A DNA stretch of 64,000 bases from SLRI01 sp964528705 (GCA_964528705.1 CAZGUW010000001.1:7015-71014), one strand, 5' to 3'; counted from the first letter of the stretch, positions 44,305 through 53,398 are shown. Notes: a model not told the origin generated them from the sequence alone. Numbers and translations: made by a program.

Positions 44305-45727
44305 GCATGCGGATGCCGGCCCAGGCGAAGAGCATGGTGACGAGCGGGCTCGCGAGGTTGAAGAGGGCGTAGGGCGCGTAGGCGAAGGTCGCGACGCCTA
44401 GCGCGGCGGCGAGATAGGCGCCGCAGCCGCTCCAGGGGATCAACGCCGAGGTGACGGTCGCGGAATCGGCGGCGGCGCGCGAGAGGACCACAGGTGCCAC
44501 GCCCTGCGCCTCGAAGCTCGGCTTCAGCATGCGCTCGGAGAGGCCGATGCCCGTCGTCTGGTCGGCAGTCAGCGCATTGGTGGCAATACCGGTTCCGACC
44601 ACGGTGGCGACGAGAGCGCCGGGCGACCGCGCGGCTGCGGCGATCGGCTCGACCAGCCGGTGCAGAAGGCCGATACGCTCGACGACGCCACCAAAGGCCA
44701 GCGCCGCGGCGATAAGCCAGATCGTCTCCAGCATGTAGGCCATGCCGCCCCGGGTAAGGAAGCCGTCGATGCCGGGAGCGCCGGTGGTCGAGACGAAGCC
44801 CGTGGCCATTGCCTGCCAGACCCCCTTGAGCAGCGCCAGCGACGGCCCGAGCGACTCGCCGCCGGCAAAAGCAATCACCCGCCCGGGTTCGAGCACGACG
44901 GCGACCAGCCCGCCGGCGAGCGCGCCGGCCAGCATGTTCGCGAAAGGCGGCAGTCCGATCGCGGCAAGCACCAGCACCAGCGCCAGAGGCAGCAGCAACA
45001 GCGGGCGGATGTGCAGCTCGGCATCGATGAGGGCAGCGATGCGCAAGGGCTCGCGCATGCCCGCCTCGCCGAGCCACCAGAAGCCGGCGAGCGTCAGCAG
45101 GAAGGCCGGCAGCGAGGTCCAGAGCGCTTCCCTGGCATGCACCATCGGGTCCACCCCGACGGACTCGATCGCCAGCTTGGTCTTCGACGAGCGCGGCGAG
45201 GCCTTGTCGCCGAAATAGGCGCCCGACACCACGGCCCCGGCGGTGATCGCCGGGTCGAGACCGAGCTGCTGGGCGAGGCCGACGAGGCAGATGCCGACGG
45301 TCGAGGCGGCCGTCCAGGCGCTGGTGATGGTGAAGGCTACGACCGCCGTGATCAGCGCCGCCTTGACGTGGAAATACTCGGCGCTGACCACCTGCAGGAG
45401 GTAATAGCCGAAGGCGAGCAGCGTGCCGCTCATCGCCCAGGTGCCGAGCAGAGCACCGACGGCGAAGAGCACGGCGATCGTGCCGAAGCCGCCGGTCACG
45501 CCGGCAAGCGCCGCGTCGCGCAGCGAGCCGAAATCATGCCCGGCACGCCGGCCGATCAGCATGGCCCCGGCGGCGGCCCCCACGATCGCCGTCTGCAGCG
45601 GGCCACTCGTGGCGTCGTTGCCAAAGAGGACAAAGGAAAGCCCGAGCACGAAGGCGCCCGCCAGGATCGGCAGGAGTGCCTCTATGAAGGTCAGGTCACG
45701 CGGCGTGCCGGGCGCGCTCAGGGCCAC
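44273..45727 (-). CDS. NhaC-family Na+/H+ antiporter
   Basis: This 484-residue inner-membrane transporter has about eleven hydrophobic helices and the NhaC/MleN fingerprint: FTITSAWTAASTVGICLVGLA, GAVVSGAYFGDKASPRSSKTKL, GTGIATNALTADQTTGIGLSERM and ATVTSALIPWSGCGAYLA. Members exchange Na+ for protons or, in MleN-like cases, for organic acids such as malate and lactate. It may supply exchange of a carboxylate from the neighbouring pathway. It overlaps the kinase gene tail to tail. Confidence 0.92.
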   Translation of the reverse strand: MALSAPGTPRDLTFIEALLPILAGAFVLGLSFVLFGNDATSGPLQTAIVGAAAGAMLIGRRAGHDFGSLRDAALAGVTGGFGTIAVLFAVGALLGTWAMSGTLLAFGYYLLQVVSAEYFHVKAALITAVVAFTITSAWTAASTVGICLVGLAQQLGLDPAITAGAVVSGAYFGDKASPRSSKTKLAIESVGVDPMVHAREALWTSLPAFLLTLAGFWWLGEAGMREPLRIAALIDAELHIRPLLLLPLALVLVLAAIGLPPFANMLAGALAGGLVAVVLEPGRVIAFAGGESLGPSLALLKGVWQAMATGFVSTTGAPGIDGFLTRGGMAYMLETIWLIAAALAFGGVVERIGLLHRLVEPIAAAARSPGALVATVVGTGIATNALTADQTTGIGLSERMLKPSFEAQGVAPVVLSRAAADSATVTSALIPWSGCGAYLAAALGVATFAYAPYALFNLASPLVTMLFAWAGIRMLRTGRPAARP

Positions 45728-45913
45728 GAGCCAGTCTCTCCAGGGGCGAAGCGGCCCGGTGCCACTGCCCGGACACGACGATCAGCGCGGCGCAAGATGG
45801 GTGGCGCCGCAGGTCATTGCAAGCCGGCTCGGCGCCGGCCCGCCTTGGTTCGGCGACAGGCCCGTGCCATACCAATTCCAGGTCCAAAAACCGCAGCCGG
45901 GGGGCGCTGCCGG

Positions 45914-46729
45914 ATGACCAGCTCGAACGACGACCTGCAGCGCTACGTGCTGCCGACGGGCAGCGCCGGGCGCGAGCGCCTGCGGGTGCTGGCCCGGGCG
46001 ACCGAGGCCGGCACTTGCCGGCTCCTCGACGAGGTCGGTGTGGCACTTGGCATGGCCTGTCTCGATGTGGGCTGCGGCGGCGGCGACGTGGCGCGGCTCC
46101 TGGCGGCGCGCGTCGGGTCCAGCGGTCGCGTCCTCGGCGTCGATCTCGACCCGGCGCTGGTGGCGATCGCCACGGCCGAAGCGGTATCAGCCGGCGTCGC
46201 GCAGCTCGCCTATCGCGCGGGCAGCGTGCTCGAGCTCGACGAGAGTGGCTTCGACGTCGTCTATGCGCGGTTCCTCCTGACCCATCTGGCCGAAAAGAAG
46301 AGCGCCCTCGCGGCGATGCGCGAGGCAACCCGCCCGGGCGGGGCGGTCGTGCTCGAGGACATCGACTTCGCCGGGCACTTCGCCTTTCCGGACCTGCCCG
46401 AGCTCGACGCCTATTGCCGCCTCTACACGGAGCTTACGCGCTCGACCGGCGGCGACGCGGAAATCGGTCGGGCGGTGCCGGCGCTGCTTCGGCAGGCCGG
46501 CCTTCAGGGGATCGAAGTGCGCATCAGCCAGCCCGTCGCCCTCACCGGCGAGGCGAAGCTCATCACGCTCCGCACCATGCAGGGCATCGCTGGCAGGGTT
46601 GTCGATGCGGGGCTGGCGGCGCCGGCCGAGGTTGACCGCATCACCGCCGGCCTCGAGCGGGCCGCGGCCGACCCGGACGTGCTCATGGCCATGCCGCGGA
46701 TCGTGCAGGCTTGGGGCCGGAGGGCCTGA
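45914..46729 (+). CDS. Class I SAM-dependent methyltransferase
   Basis: This 271-residue protein has the SAM motif MACLDVGCGGGDVARLLA, acidic loop VLGVDLDPALV, and TRPGGAVVLEDIDFAG. The N-terminal Y-V-L-P-x-G and later LDAYCRLYTELTRSTGGDAEIG fit a group related to UbiE-type small-molecule enzymes. The start is ATG 45914 with CGG only, a weak ribosome site. It stands alone and converges with the YSC84-like gene. The acceptor is unknown. Confidence 0.88.
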   Translation: MTSSNDDLQRYVLPTGSAGRERLRVLARATEAGTCRLLDEVGVALGMACLDVGCGGGDVARLLAARVGSSGRVLGVDLDPALVAIATAEAVSAGVAQLAYRAGSVLELDESGFDVVYARFLLTHLAEKKSALAAMREATRPGGAVVLEDIDFAGHFAFPDLPELDAYCRLYTELTRSTGGDAEIGRAVPALLRQAGLQGIEVRISQPVALTGEAKLITLRTMQGIAGRVVDAGLAAPAEVDRITAGLERAAADPDVLMAMPRIVQAWGRRA

Positions 46730-46758
46730 GCGACCGGCGGAGGGCGGGACGCTCAGGC
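46724..46758. terminator. Hairpin containing the methyltransferase stop codon
   Basis: GCCTGAGCG (46724-46732) and CGCTCAGGC (46750-46758) are perfect 9-bp arms, with a 17-base loop. The left arm contains the TGA of the methyltransferase. The converging YSC84-like gene ends 15 bases further on. No U-tract. It is probably a shared terminator. Confidence 0.6.
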
Positions 46759-46773
46759 ACAGAGGCTCTCGAG

Positions 46774-47331
46774 CTACTCGCGCTCGAGCTCGGTGATCTT
46801 CTGGCCCTCGACCTGGACGCCGGCCATCAGGCCCGACTGGCCGTAGACGAAGACGACGACCGGCTCCTGCAGCGTCGAAGTGTTGATCTGCCCGGACGTG
46901 CCGGAAGAGGCGACCGCCACGTTCAGCCCGGCACCGACCTCCCAGCCGGACGTCTGCTCGAAGGTCTCGAGCGCCTCGGTCGTGGTGAAGAAGTAAGCCT
47001 GCGACGAGGTCTGGGCGCCAGCCTGCAGCCCGAACGAGCCGCCGGTCACCTGATAGTAGTCGACGGGCTGGCCGTCCTTGAACATGACACCATCGCCGTA
47101 CTGCCCGCCCACGATGAGCCCCGCCTTGGTAATGCTCGGGAAGACCAGGACGGCGGCCGACCGATCGCCCAGGGCCTGGGCCTCGGGCGTATCCCGGTAA
47201 AGCTGCTCGAGCGACGTCTTCGCCGCCTGGTCGAGGGTGATGCGATCCTCTTCCGTGGTCGAGCAACCGGCGAGCACGCCGACCATCGCGACGGCGGAGA
47301 AGCTGCCGAGCAGGGTTCTTCTGGTGGACAT
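46774..47331 (-). CDS. YSC84-like (SYLF) lipid-binding lipoprotein
   Basis: This 185-residue protein has a lipoprotein signal (MSTRRTLLGSFSAVAMVGVLAGC). The SYLF/YSC84 domain is seen in AAVLVFPSITKAGLIVGGQYGDGVMF, YYQVTGGSFGLQAGAQTSSQAYFF and VGAGLNVAVASSGTSGQI. The fold binds phosphoinositides in eukaryotes, while bacterial copies are envelope proteins of unclear role. Start 47331 has GGGAACG before it. 47343 is an alternative. An EcfG-type promoter lies 60 bases upstream. Confidence 0.9.
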   Translation of the reverse strand: MSTRRTLLGSFSAVAMVGVLAGCSTTEEDRITLDQAAKTSLEQLYRDTPEAQALGDRSAAVLVFPSITKAGLIVGGQYGDGVMFKDGQPVDYYQVTGGSFGLQAGAQTSSQAYFFTTTEALETFEQTSGWEVGAGLNVAVASSGTSGQINTSTLQEPVVVFVYGQSGLMAGVQVEGQKITELERE

Positions 47332-47391
47332 GAGCGTTCCCATTCTGTGGTGCGCCCCGCGTATCCCGGACGCGTGCTGTAGAACCGTGAC

Positions 47392-47416
47392 AACGCCCCC
47401 ACCCGGCAAGGGTTCC
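47392..47416 (-). promoter_or_regulatory. EcfG (general stress sigma factor) type promoter for the YSC84-like gene
   Basis: On the minus strand GGAAC (47416-47412), a 16-base spacer and CGTT (47395-47392) match the alphaproteobacterial EcfG consensus GGAAC-N16/17-CGTT exactly. Initiation near 47385 gives a leader of about 50 bases to the YSC84-like ATG. I checked other intergenic GGAAC sites by eye and found no second full match. Confidence 0.65.
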
Positions 47417-47626
47417 ACATTTCCGGGCAGCATAACTCAGTCGGCGATCTTCGCGAGCAGGCCGGCGCAACCCGAGGGTGGCTGTGCCGGCCAGCGCGGC
47501 AGCCCCGCCGATTACATGTCGCCGTGGCAGGATCATCTGGTGTACGTCCCGCCCTGGGCCCTTGCCACCATAGCGATACCTGCAACCTCGTCAGGGGTCG
47601 GCTCGATGGGGATCCTGGAGGAAGGA

Positions 47627-48976
47627 ATGAACGAGACGATCGGCCACGGCTCCAACTCGGCGCTCCAGGCACGGCTCGCCGGGGTCGAGGCCGCCTATGT
47701 CGCGGCCAACCCGGAGAGCCGGGCCGCCTACGCCGCCGCCGCGGGCCCGATGCCCGGCGGCAACACCCGGACCGTGCTGCATTTCTCGCCCTTCCCCCTG
47801 ACCTTCGCCAAGGGCGAGGGCTGCCGGCTCCAGGACATCGACGGCCACGACTACCGCGACTTCCTCGGCGAGTACTCGGCCGGGCTCTACGGCCATTCGG
47901 ACCCGGTCGTGCAGGCGGCGATCAGGAACGCGCTGGAAGAGGGCATCGCGCTCGGCGGCCCCAACCGCTACGAGGCCCGCCTCGCCGCGGCCATCACCGC
48001 GCGCTTCCCCTCGATCGACCAGGTCCGCTTCACCAACTCCGGCACCGAGGCAAACATTCTGGCCTTCGCCGCGGCCCGACTTTTCACCGGCCGCGACGCG
48101 GTCATGGTGATGGCCGGCGGTTATCACGGCGGCGTGCTCTATTTCGGCCAGCACCCGAACCCCATCAATCTTCCCGGCTCCTGGGTGCAGGGCATCTACA
48201 ACGACGTCGAGGCGACCGGCGCCATCATCGAGAAGGAGGCGAAGCGGCTCGCTGCCATCGTCATCGAGCCGATGATGGGCTCGGGCGGCGGCATCTGCGC
48301 CGAGCCCGAATTCCTCGCCATGCTGCGGGCCAAAGCCGACAGCCACGGCATCGTCCTCATCTTCGACGAGGTGATGACCTCGCGCATGAGCATGGGCGGC
48401 ATGCAGGAGCGGCTCGGCGTCACCCCGGACATGACCACGCTCGGCAAGTATCTGGGCGGCGGGCTCAGCTTCGGCGCCTTCGGCGGCCGTGAGGAGCTGA
48501 TGCGCCGCTTCGACCCCAGGCGCGCCGACGCCGTCTCCCATGCCGGCACCTTCAACAACAATGTCTGCTCCATGGCCGGCGGGCTTGCCGGGCTCGAGCA
48601 GGTCCTCACCCGACCCGTGCTCGACCGGCTCTGGGCCGATGGCGAGGCGCTCCGCGCCCTGCTGAACGAGGTGGCAAAGGCCCAGGACGTGCCGGTCCAG
48701 GTGCTGGGCACGGGCTCGATCATGGGCTTCCACTTCAAGCGCGGCGCCATCCGCCGCCCGCAGGACGTCTGGCCCGCCGACGCGTTGGCAGCCAGGACCC
48801 AGAACGAGCTCTACGCCCTCCTTCATCTCTCGCTGATCCGGGCCGGCTGCTATATCGCCCGCCGCGGCTACATCACCCTATCGCTGCCGATGGTCGAGGC
48901 CGACCGCGCCGCCCTGGTCGCCGCCTTCGCTGGCTTTCTCGACGAGCATGGCGAGCTGATCCGGGAGCTCGTCTAG
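47627..48976 (+). CDS. Class III PLP aminotransferase (glutamate-1-semialdehyde-aminomutase-like)
   Basis: This 449-residue enzyme belongs to the class III aminotransferase group. PLP-binding residues are Asp247 in LIFDEVMTSR and Lys274 in TLGKYLGGGLSFGAFGG. GPMPGGNTRT near the start and FTNSGTEANILA are typical of the group that contains HemL and beta-amino-acid transaminases. GGAGGAAGG precedes the ATG at 47627. Upstream in-frame ATGs lack this. It is followed by a binding-protein gene on the same strand, which suggests transamination of an imported amino or keto compound. Specificity is unknown. Confidence 0.92.
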   Translation: MNETIGHGSNSALQARLAGVEAAYVAANPESRAAYAAAAGPMPGGNTRTVLHFSPFPLTFAKGEGCRLQDIDGHDYRDFLGEYSAGLYGHSDPVVQAAIRNALEEGIALGGPNRYEARLAAAITARFPSIDQVRFTNSGTEANILAFAAARLFTGRDAVMVMAGGYHGGVLYFGQHPNPINLPGSWVQGIYNDVEATGAIIEKEAKRLAAIVIEPMMGSGGGICAEPEFLAMLRAKADSHGIVLIFDEVMTSRMSMGGMQERLGVTPDMTTLGKYLGGGLSFGAFGGREELMRRFDPRRADAVSHAGTFNNNVCSMAGGLAGLEQVLTRPVLDRLWADGEALRALLNEVAKAQDVPVQVLGTGSIMGFHFKRGAIRRPQDVWPADALAARTQNELYALLHLSLIRAGCYIARRGYITLSLPMVEADRAALVAAFAGFLDEHGELIRELV

Positions 48977-49001
48977 CCCCGGAAGCGCCGGGCGGATCCG
49001 G

Positions 49002-49029
49002 TTGGTGTACGGAACGAAGCCGGCATGAT
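49002..49029 (+). promoter_or_regulatory. Candidate promoter before the third binding-protein gene
   Basis: TTGGTG (49002-49007) and CATGAT (49024-49029) are 16 bases apart, about 80 bases before the ATG at 49111. A small hairpin CCCGG/CCGGG follows the aminotransferase stop. The binding protein may thus have extra transcription besides readthrough. Confidence 0.3.
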
Positions 49030-49110
49030 ACGCAATCGGTGAAGCCGGCGCCTGGCAGCCCGGTGCGCCCGGAAAGCCCGGCGACAACCAAACAAGGGAG
49101 GCCTTCGGCC

Positions 49111-50424
49111 ATGAACCGCACAGCGCTCTGCGCGCTCCGCTCCGCTGCCCTCGTCCTGCCGCTCGCCCTCGCCGGCCTCAACGGCCCGGCGCTGGCCCAG
49201 GAGGGGGACCTGACGCTCTGGTCGCATGTCGTGCATCAGCAGGTGGTCGACGGCACGCGCGGCGGCGCCGAGGTGAACCTCGAAGCAGCGTTCGAGGAGG
49301 AGAGCGGCGTCGGGCTCAACTGGTCGACCATCGCCTTCGACCAGATGCAGGACAAGGTGCTGCGCGAGATCAACCTGCCACGCTCGGAGGCCGACATCGT
49401 CTTCATCCTCAACACCTGGGCCGCGCCCGGTGTGCTGCGCAAGCTCGTCCCGCTCGACGGCTACATGGAAGCCATGCCGATCGAAAACCTTGAGGACATC
49501 TCGCCGGCGATGCTCGGGGCCTTCCGCGACGCGGAGGGGCTGAAGGGAATCCCGATCCGCCACAACCCGCAGCTCCTGCATTACAACAAGGAGATCTTCG
49601 CGGCGCAGGGGATCGAGGGCGAGCCGCAGACGATGGAGGAGTTCATCGCGACCGCAAAGCAGGCGACCTTCAAGCGCGACGACGGTGCCCAGGTCTACGG
49701 CTTCGCCTTCGAGACCAACCAGGCCGAGGACCTCGTCGTCATCATCCGCGCCTATGGCGGCGAGGTGATGACCCAGGATCTCGAGATCAAGGTCAACGAG
49801 CCCGCGACCATCGCCGCGATCTCGGCCATGCGCGAGCTCTTCGAGGCCGGCGCTTTGCCCCCCGACCTCGCCATCCTCAAGCCGGCCGACCTGCAGAACC
49901 TGATGGGCCAGGGGCTCATCGCCATGGGGATCTTCGGCGACAACTACTACGACCGGTTCAACGATGCCGAGCAGTCACAGGTGGCGGGCCAGACCTGGTT
50001 CGCGCCGGTGCCGACCTCGACCGACAACACGGCGGCCGACTACGCCTCGTCATCGGGCTTCTGGGCCATGACCATTCCCGCCAACAGCGATGAGACTTCG
50101 CGCGAGAACGCCTACAAGTTCATGGCCTTCCTCAGCCAGCCGGACAACCAGCTCACCCTGGCGCTCAACAACAACAGCCCGATCCGTGCGACGACCTACT
50201 CCGACCCGGCTTACGCCGAATCCGTGCCCTATGCCGGGGTCGTCCAGAAGGTGCTGCCGATCGCGGCGCCGCCCTTCCCGGCCTTCCCGGGCTCGAAGGA
50301 GGCCGAGCGGATCTTCCTCGAGGAATCCGTCGCCGCGATCACCGGCCAGAAGGAGGTCGAGCAGGCCATGGCCGATGCCGAGGCGGGCATGGAGCGCGTG
50401 CTGCAGCGCGAAGGCCTGCGGTAG
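49111..50424 (+). CDS. Periplasmic solute-binding protein (family 1), third ABC importer
   Basis: This 437-residue protein has a signal peptide (MNRTALCALRSAALVLPLALAG, cleavage after A-L-A-Q). The mature part is family-1-like: DIVFILNTWAAPGVLRKLVPLDGYM, IPIRHNPQLLHYNKEIFAAQGI, GIFGDNYYDRF and KFMAFLSQPDNQL. GGGAGG precedes the ATG at 49111. Permeases and ATPase of this system are encoded about 3 kb away on the other strand. It shows little resemblance to the other two binding proteins, so a different ligand is likely. Confidence 0.9.
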   Translation: MNRTALCALRSAALVLPLALAGLNGPALAQEGDLTLWSHVVHQQVVDGTRGGAEVNLEAAFEEESGVGLNWSTIAFDQMQDKVLREINLPRSEADIVFILNTWAAPGVLRKLVPLDGYMEAMPIENLEDISPAMLGAFRDAEGLKGIPIRHNPQLLHYNKEIFAAQGIEGEPQTMEEFIATAKQATFKRDDGAQVYGFAFETNQAEDLVVIIRAYGGEVMTQDLEIKVNEPATIAAISAMRELFEAGALPPDLAILKPADLQNLMGQGLIAMGIFGDNYYDRFNDAEQSQVAGQTWFAPVPTSTDNTAADYASSSGFWAMTIPANSDETSRENAYKFMAFLSQPDNQLTLALNNNSPIRATTYSDPAYAESVPYAGVVQKVLPIAAPPFPAFPGSKEAERIFLEESVAAITGQKEVEQAMADAEAGMERVLQREGLR

Positions 50425-50438
50425 CGCCCGACCGGCCC

Positions 50439-51836
50439 ATGGACGCCGCCGCCGCCCGGGACACGCTGCTGGCGGCGTTCGGGTCGGCCAGATGCGAGCT
50501 CGAGCCGGCGGTCGAGCACTATACCGCCTATGGCGGCGTCCCGGGCGGCAGGCCGCTCGCCCTCCTGCGGCCCCGTTCGGTCGAGGATGTCCAGGCGATG
50601 GTTCGCCACTGCGCCGCGGCCGGGATCGGCATTGTGCCGCAGGGCGGGCTCACCGGCCTCGCCGGCGGTGCCGTACCGACCACGGCCCAGGCCGGCAAGG
50701 TCGTGGTCATCGCCATGGGCGGCCTCGACCGGGTGCGGGAGATCGACCCGGTCGGCCGCACCGCCACCGTCGATGCCGGCTGCACGCTCGATGCGGTCGA
50801 GGCCGCCGCGGCGGCGCACGGCCTGACCTTCCCGCTCCGCCTCGGCTCCAGCGGCTCGGCCGAGATCGGCGGCATCATCGCGACCAACGCCGGCGGCATC
50901 CAGGCCTGGCGCCATGGCAGTGCCCGGCAGCTCGCCCTCGGCATCGAGGCGGTGCTCGCCGACGGCTCCCTCTGGTCGTCGCTCCGGCCCGTGCGCAAAG
51001 CGGCCATGGGCCCGGACATTGGTGGGCTCTTCATCGGGTCGGAAGGCATTCTCGGCATCGTCACCGGCGCCGTGCTGGCCCTCGCCGAGCCGGCATCCGG
51101 CACGCGGACTGCCCTCCTCGCCCTGAAAGATGTCGGCGCCGCCGCCGCGCTCTTTCGGCTCTGCGCCGCCGGCGGCGAGCTCGAGGCGTTCGAGCTCATG
51201 TCCAGAAACGGCCTCGGCCTGCTCGCCGCGGCCGAGCCCGACCTGCCGCCGGCCATGTTGCTCGACCACCCCTGGACGGTTCTCGCCGAGTGGTCCGCAT
51301 CCGACGACGGGCTCGGCGAGCGGGTCGAGGTGCTGCTGGCGAAGGCGCTTGACGAGGGCCTTGCGGCTGACGGGCTCATGGCCCGCCACCAGCGCGACCG
51401 TGACCGCTTCTGGCAGATTCGCGGCCGGCACGGTGCGGCCTGCCGCCGGCGCGGCCGGCCCGTCCAGCACGACGTCGCCGTCCCGCTCGCAGCCCTCGGC
51501 AGCTTCCTCGAAGCCGCCACGGCCCTCGCCCGCCGGCTGGCGCCGGACTGGCTGCCCGTGCCGATCGCCCATGTCGGCGACGGCAACATCCACTTCGACC
51601 TCGTCCCTGCAACGGCCGGTGCCACCGATCTCCCGCCGCCAGGCGAGCTCACCCCTGCCCTGCACGACCTCGCCAGCGGGATGGGCGGCATCTTCAGCGC
51701 CGAGCACGGCATCGGTGCTTCGAAGGTGGCGGAGCTTCGCCGCCTCAACCCGCCCGGCAACCACGCCGCCATGCAAGCCGTGAAGGCGGCTCTCGATCCC
51801 AGGGGCCTGATGAACCCCCTAAAGGTCCTCGCCTGA
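50439..51836 (+). CDS. GlcD-like FAD-binding oxidase (D-2-hydroxyacid dehydrogenase type)
   Basis: This 465-residue flavoenzyme has an FAD_binding_4 half (GIVPQGGLTGLAGGAVP, GSSGSAEIGGIIATNAGG, GLFIGSEGILGIVTG) and an FAD-oxidase C-terminal half (HVGDGNIHFDL, EHGIGASKVAELRRLNP, LDPRGLMNPLKVL). The metal-binding His residues in HVGDGNIH are present. Relatives oxidise D-lactate, glycolate or D-2-hydroxyglutarate. It lies 14 bases after the binding-protein gene and overlaps the converging FAD oxidoreductase gene by 18 bases. Confidence 0.92.
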   Translation: MDAAAARDTLLAAFGSARCELEPAVEHYTAYGGVPGGRPLALLRPRSVEDVQAMVRHCAAAGIGIVPQGGLTGLAGGAVPTTAQAGKVVVIAMGGLDRVREIDPVGRTATVDAGCTLDAVEAAAAAHGLTFPLRLGSSGSAEIGGIIATNAGGIQAWRHGSARQLALGIEAVLADGSLWSSLRPVRKAAMGPDIGGLFIGSEGILGIVTGAVLALAEPASGTRTALLALKDVGAAAALFRLCAAGGELEAFELMSRNGLGLLAAAEPDLPPAMLLDHPWTVLAEWSASDDGLGERVEVLLAKALDEGLAADGLMARHQRDRDRFWQIRGRHGAACRRRGRPVQHDVAVPLAALGSFLEAATALARRLAPDWLPVPIAHVGDGNIHFDLVPATAGATDLPPPGELTPALHDLASGMGGIFSAEHGIGASKVAELRRLNPPGNHAAMQAVKAALDPRGLMNPLKVLA

Positions 51837-53387
51837 GCCGGACGGCAGCTCGATCACCTGCCCTGTCTCGACCAGCAGCGCCTGCAGCTCGTCCATGGGC
51901 ACGGCCCGCGGCGCGCAGCCCCGCCTGATCGCCAGATGCGCCGCCGTGCCGGCCGCCTGGCCGAGCGCCATCCAGGTCGGCTCCATCCGGATCGTCGAGA
52001 ACGCCAGATGCGTGGCGGACGCCGCCACCGGCACGACGATCCCGTCCAGCTTCTCCGGGATCATGATCCGGTAGGGGATCTGGTAGGGCCGCGTGAACGC
52101 TTCGAGCATGCCGAGATAGCCCTCGAGCACGACGGTGTCGCCCCGCTGGCGCTTCTGCACCGGAAAACTGTCGATGGGAAAGGCGCCGACGGCCACCGCA
52201 TCCGCGTGCCGGCGGGAATAGCCGGGCGTGCCCGTGGCCGCCACGTCGTGCTCGGTCAGCGTGTAGCAGCCCTTGAGCCTGCGCCCCTCGCGCACGTAGA
52301 GCTGGAACGGGAAATGGCCGTTGTCGGTGAACTCGTCCTTCGGCAGGTGATAGCCCAGCGCCAGTTCGCGATGCGCTGTCGAGATCGCCGGGTCGTTCTG
52401 GATGAACCAGAGGAGCCCTGTCGCCAGCTGGCGATGCCGGAGCGCTATCGCCTCCCGCCTCTGCCAGCCCGCCTCGAGATAGCCCGCGTTCTCCTCCGGG
52501 AAGGGAAAGGCGAGTGGCCGGGGGTTGATGTTGACGTCCGTCTTGCCGTTCGGAATGTCGGTTACCGAAAGGGCCCGGAGCGGCGTGTCGAAATGCGCCG
52601 GATAGTAGCCGCGCCCCTCGACCATGCGTGCCGGCCCGCCGAGGCGCCCGGCCTTCAGGTCGTCGAGATAGGGCAGATAGGTGCCGCGGTCGTAGCCATC
52701 CGGCGGCCCCTCGAGCGGCGCCGCGTTGGCGGAATCGGTGGCGAGGCACAGGCGATAGGTATAGGCGGGCAGCCGGTTGTCGCCTTCATGCGTGCTGCCC
52801 GGCAGGATGACCGCCCGCTGGTAATCGAAATAGATGTGCCCGGCATGCGGCTCGCCATGCACGTCCCGCCCTTCCCGGCCGACGCGGAAGGCCGCACCGG
52901 CGGCGGCGTAGAGGTCGCCCTCGTAGGTGGCGTCGACGAAGACCTCCGCCTCGAGTTCGCTCGTCTCGCCCGTCGCCCGGTCGACGAGCATCACGCCGGT
53001 CAGCCGCCCGCCCGCCACCCGTGCCCCGGCGAGGCGCGTGGTGCGCCGCACGGTAATGCCCGGCTCGGCGTCGAGCATGCGCTCGAACACGGCCTCGGCC
53101 ACCGACGGCTCGTAGTAGTAGCCGTCGCGACAGAGGCGGTAGGCGTCGGAATCGGTTCCGTGCGCGCTCGCGTAGTGCTCGCGCACCAGCCCGACGAACT
53201 CCGTGAACAGACCCCGGATCAGCGCCCGGTGCTCGATGTCGCTCTTGCCGAGCCCGCTCGCCGCCATGCCGCCGACATGGGCGTGGTGCTCGACGAGGGC
53301 GACGGTGTGGCCGTGGCGGGCGGCGGCCAGGGCCGCGGCGATCCCGCCGGGCGTGGCGCCGATGACGACGACGTCGAAACGCTGCAT
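51819..53387 (-). CDS. FAD-dependent oxidoreductase (FAD_oxidored family)
   Basis: This 522-residue protein has an N-terminal FAD Rossmann motif VVVIGATPGGIAAALAAARHG followed by VALVEHHAHVGGMAASGLGKSD. VFVDATYEGDLYAAAGAAFRVGRE is the family hallmark. A C-terminal GxxxG-type segment (MALGQAAGTAAHLAIRRG) closes the FAD domain. Members often sit with sugar ABC transporters and have no known substrate. It starts at ATG 53387 and lies 11 bases after the permease gene on the same strand, so it is in the transporter operon. Confidence 0.9.
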   Translation of the reverse strand: MQRFDVVVIGATPGGIAAALAAARHGHTVALVEHHAHVGGMAASGLGKSDIEHRALIRGLFTEFVGLVREHYASAHGTDSDAYRLCRDGYYYEPSVAEAVFERMLDAEPGITVRRTTRLAGARVAGGRLTGVMLVDRATGETSELEAEVFVDATYEGDLYAAAGAAFRVGREGRDVHGEPHAGHIYFDYQRAVILPGSTHEGDNRLPAYTYRLCLATDSANAAPLEGPPDGYDRGTYLPYLDDLKAGRLGGPARMVEGRGYYPAHFDTPLRALSVTDIPNGKTDVNINPRPLAFPFPEENAGYLEAGWQRREAIALRHRQLATGLLWFIQNDPAISTAHRELALGYHLPKDEFTDNGHFPFQLYVREGRRLKGCYTLTEHDVAATGTPGYSRRHADAVAVGAFPIDSFPVQKRQRGDTVVLEGYLGMLEAFTRPYQIPYRIMIPEKLDGIVVPVAASATHLAFSTIRMEPTWMALGQAAGTAAHLAIRRGCAPRAVPMDELQALLVETGQVIELPSGSGEDL

Positions 53388-53398
53388 GGGCTCTCCTA

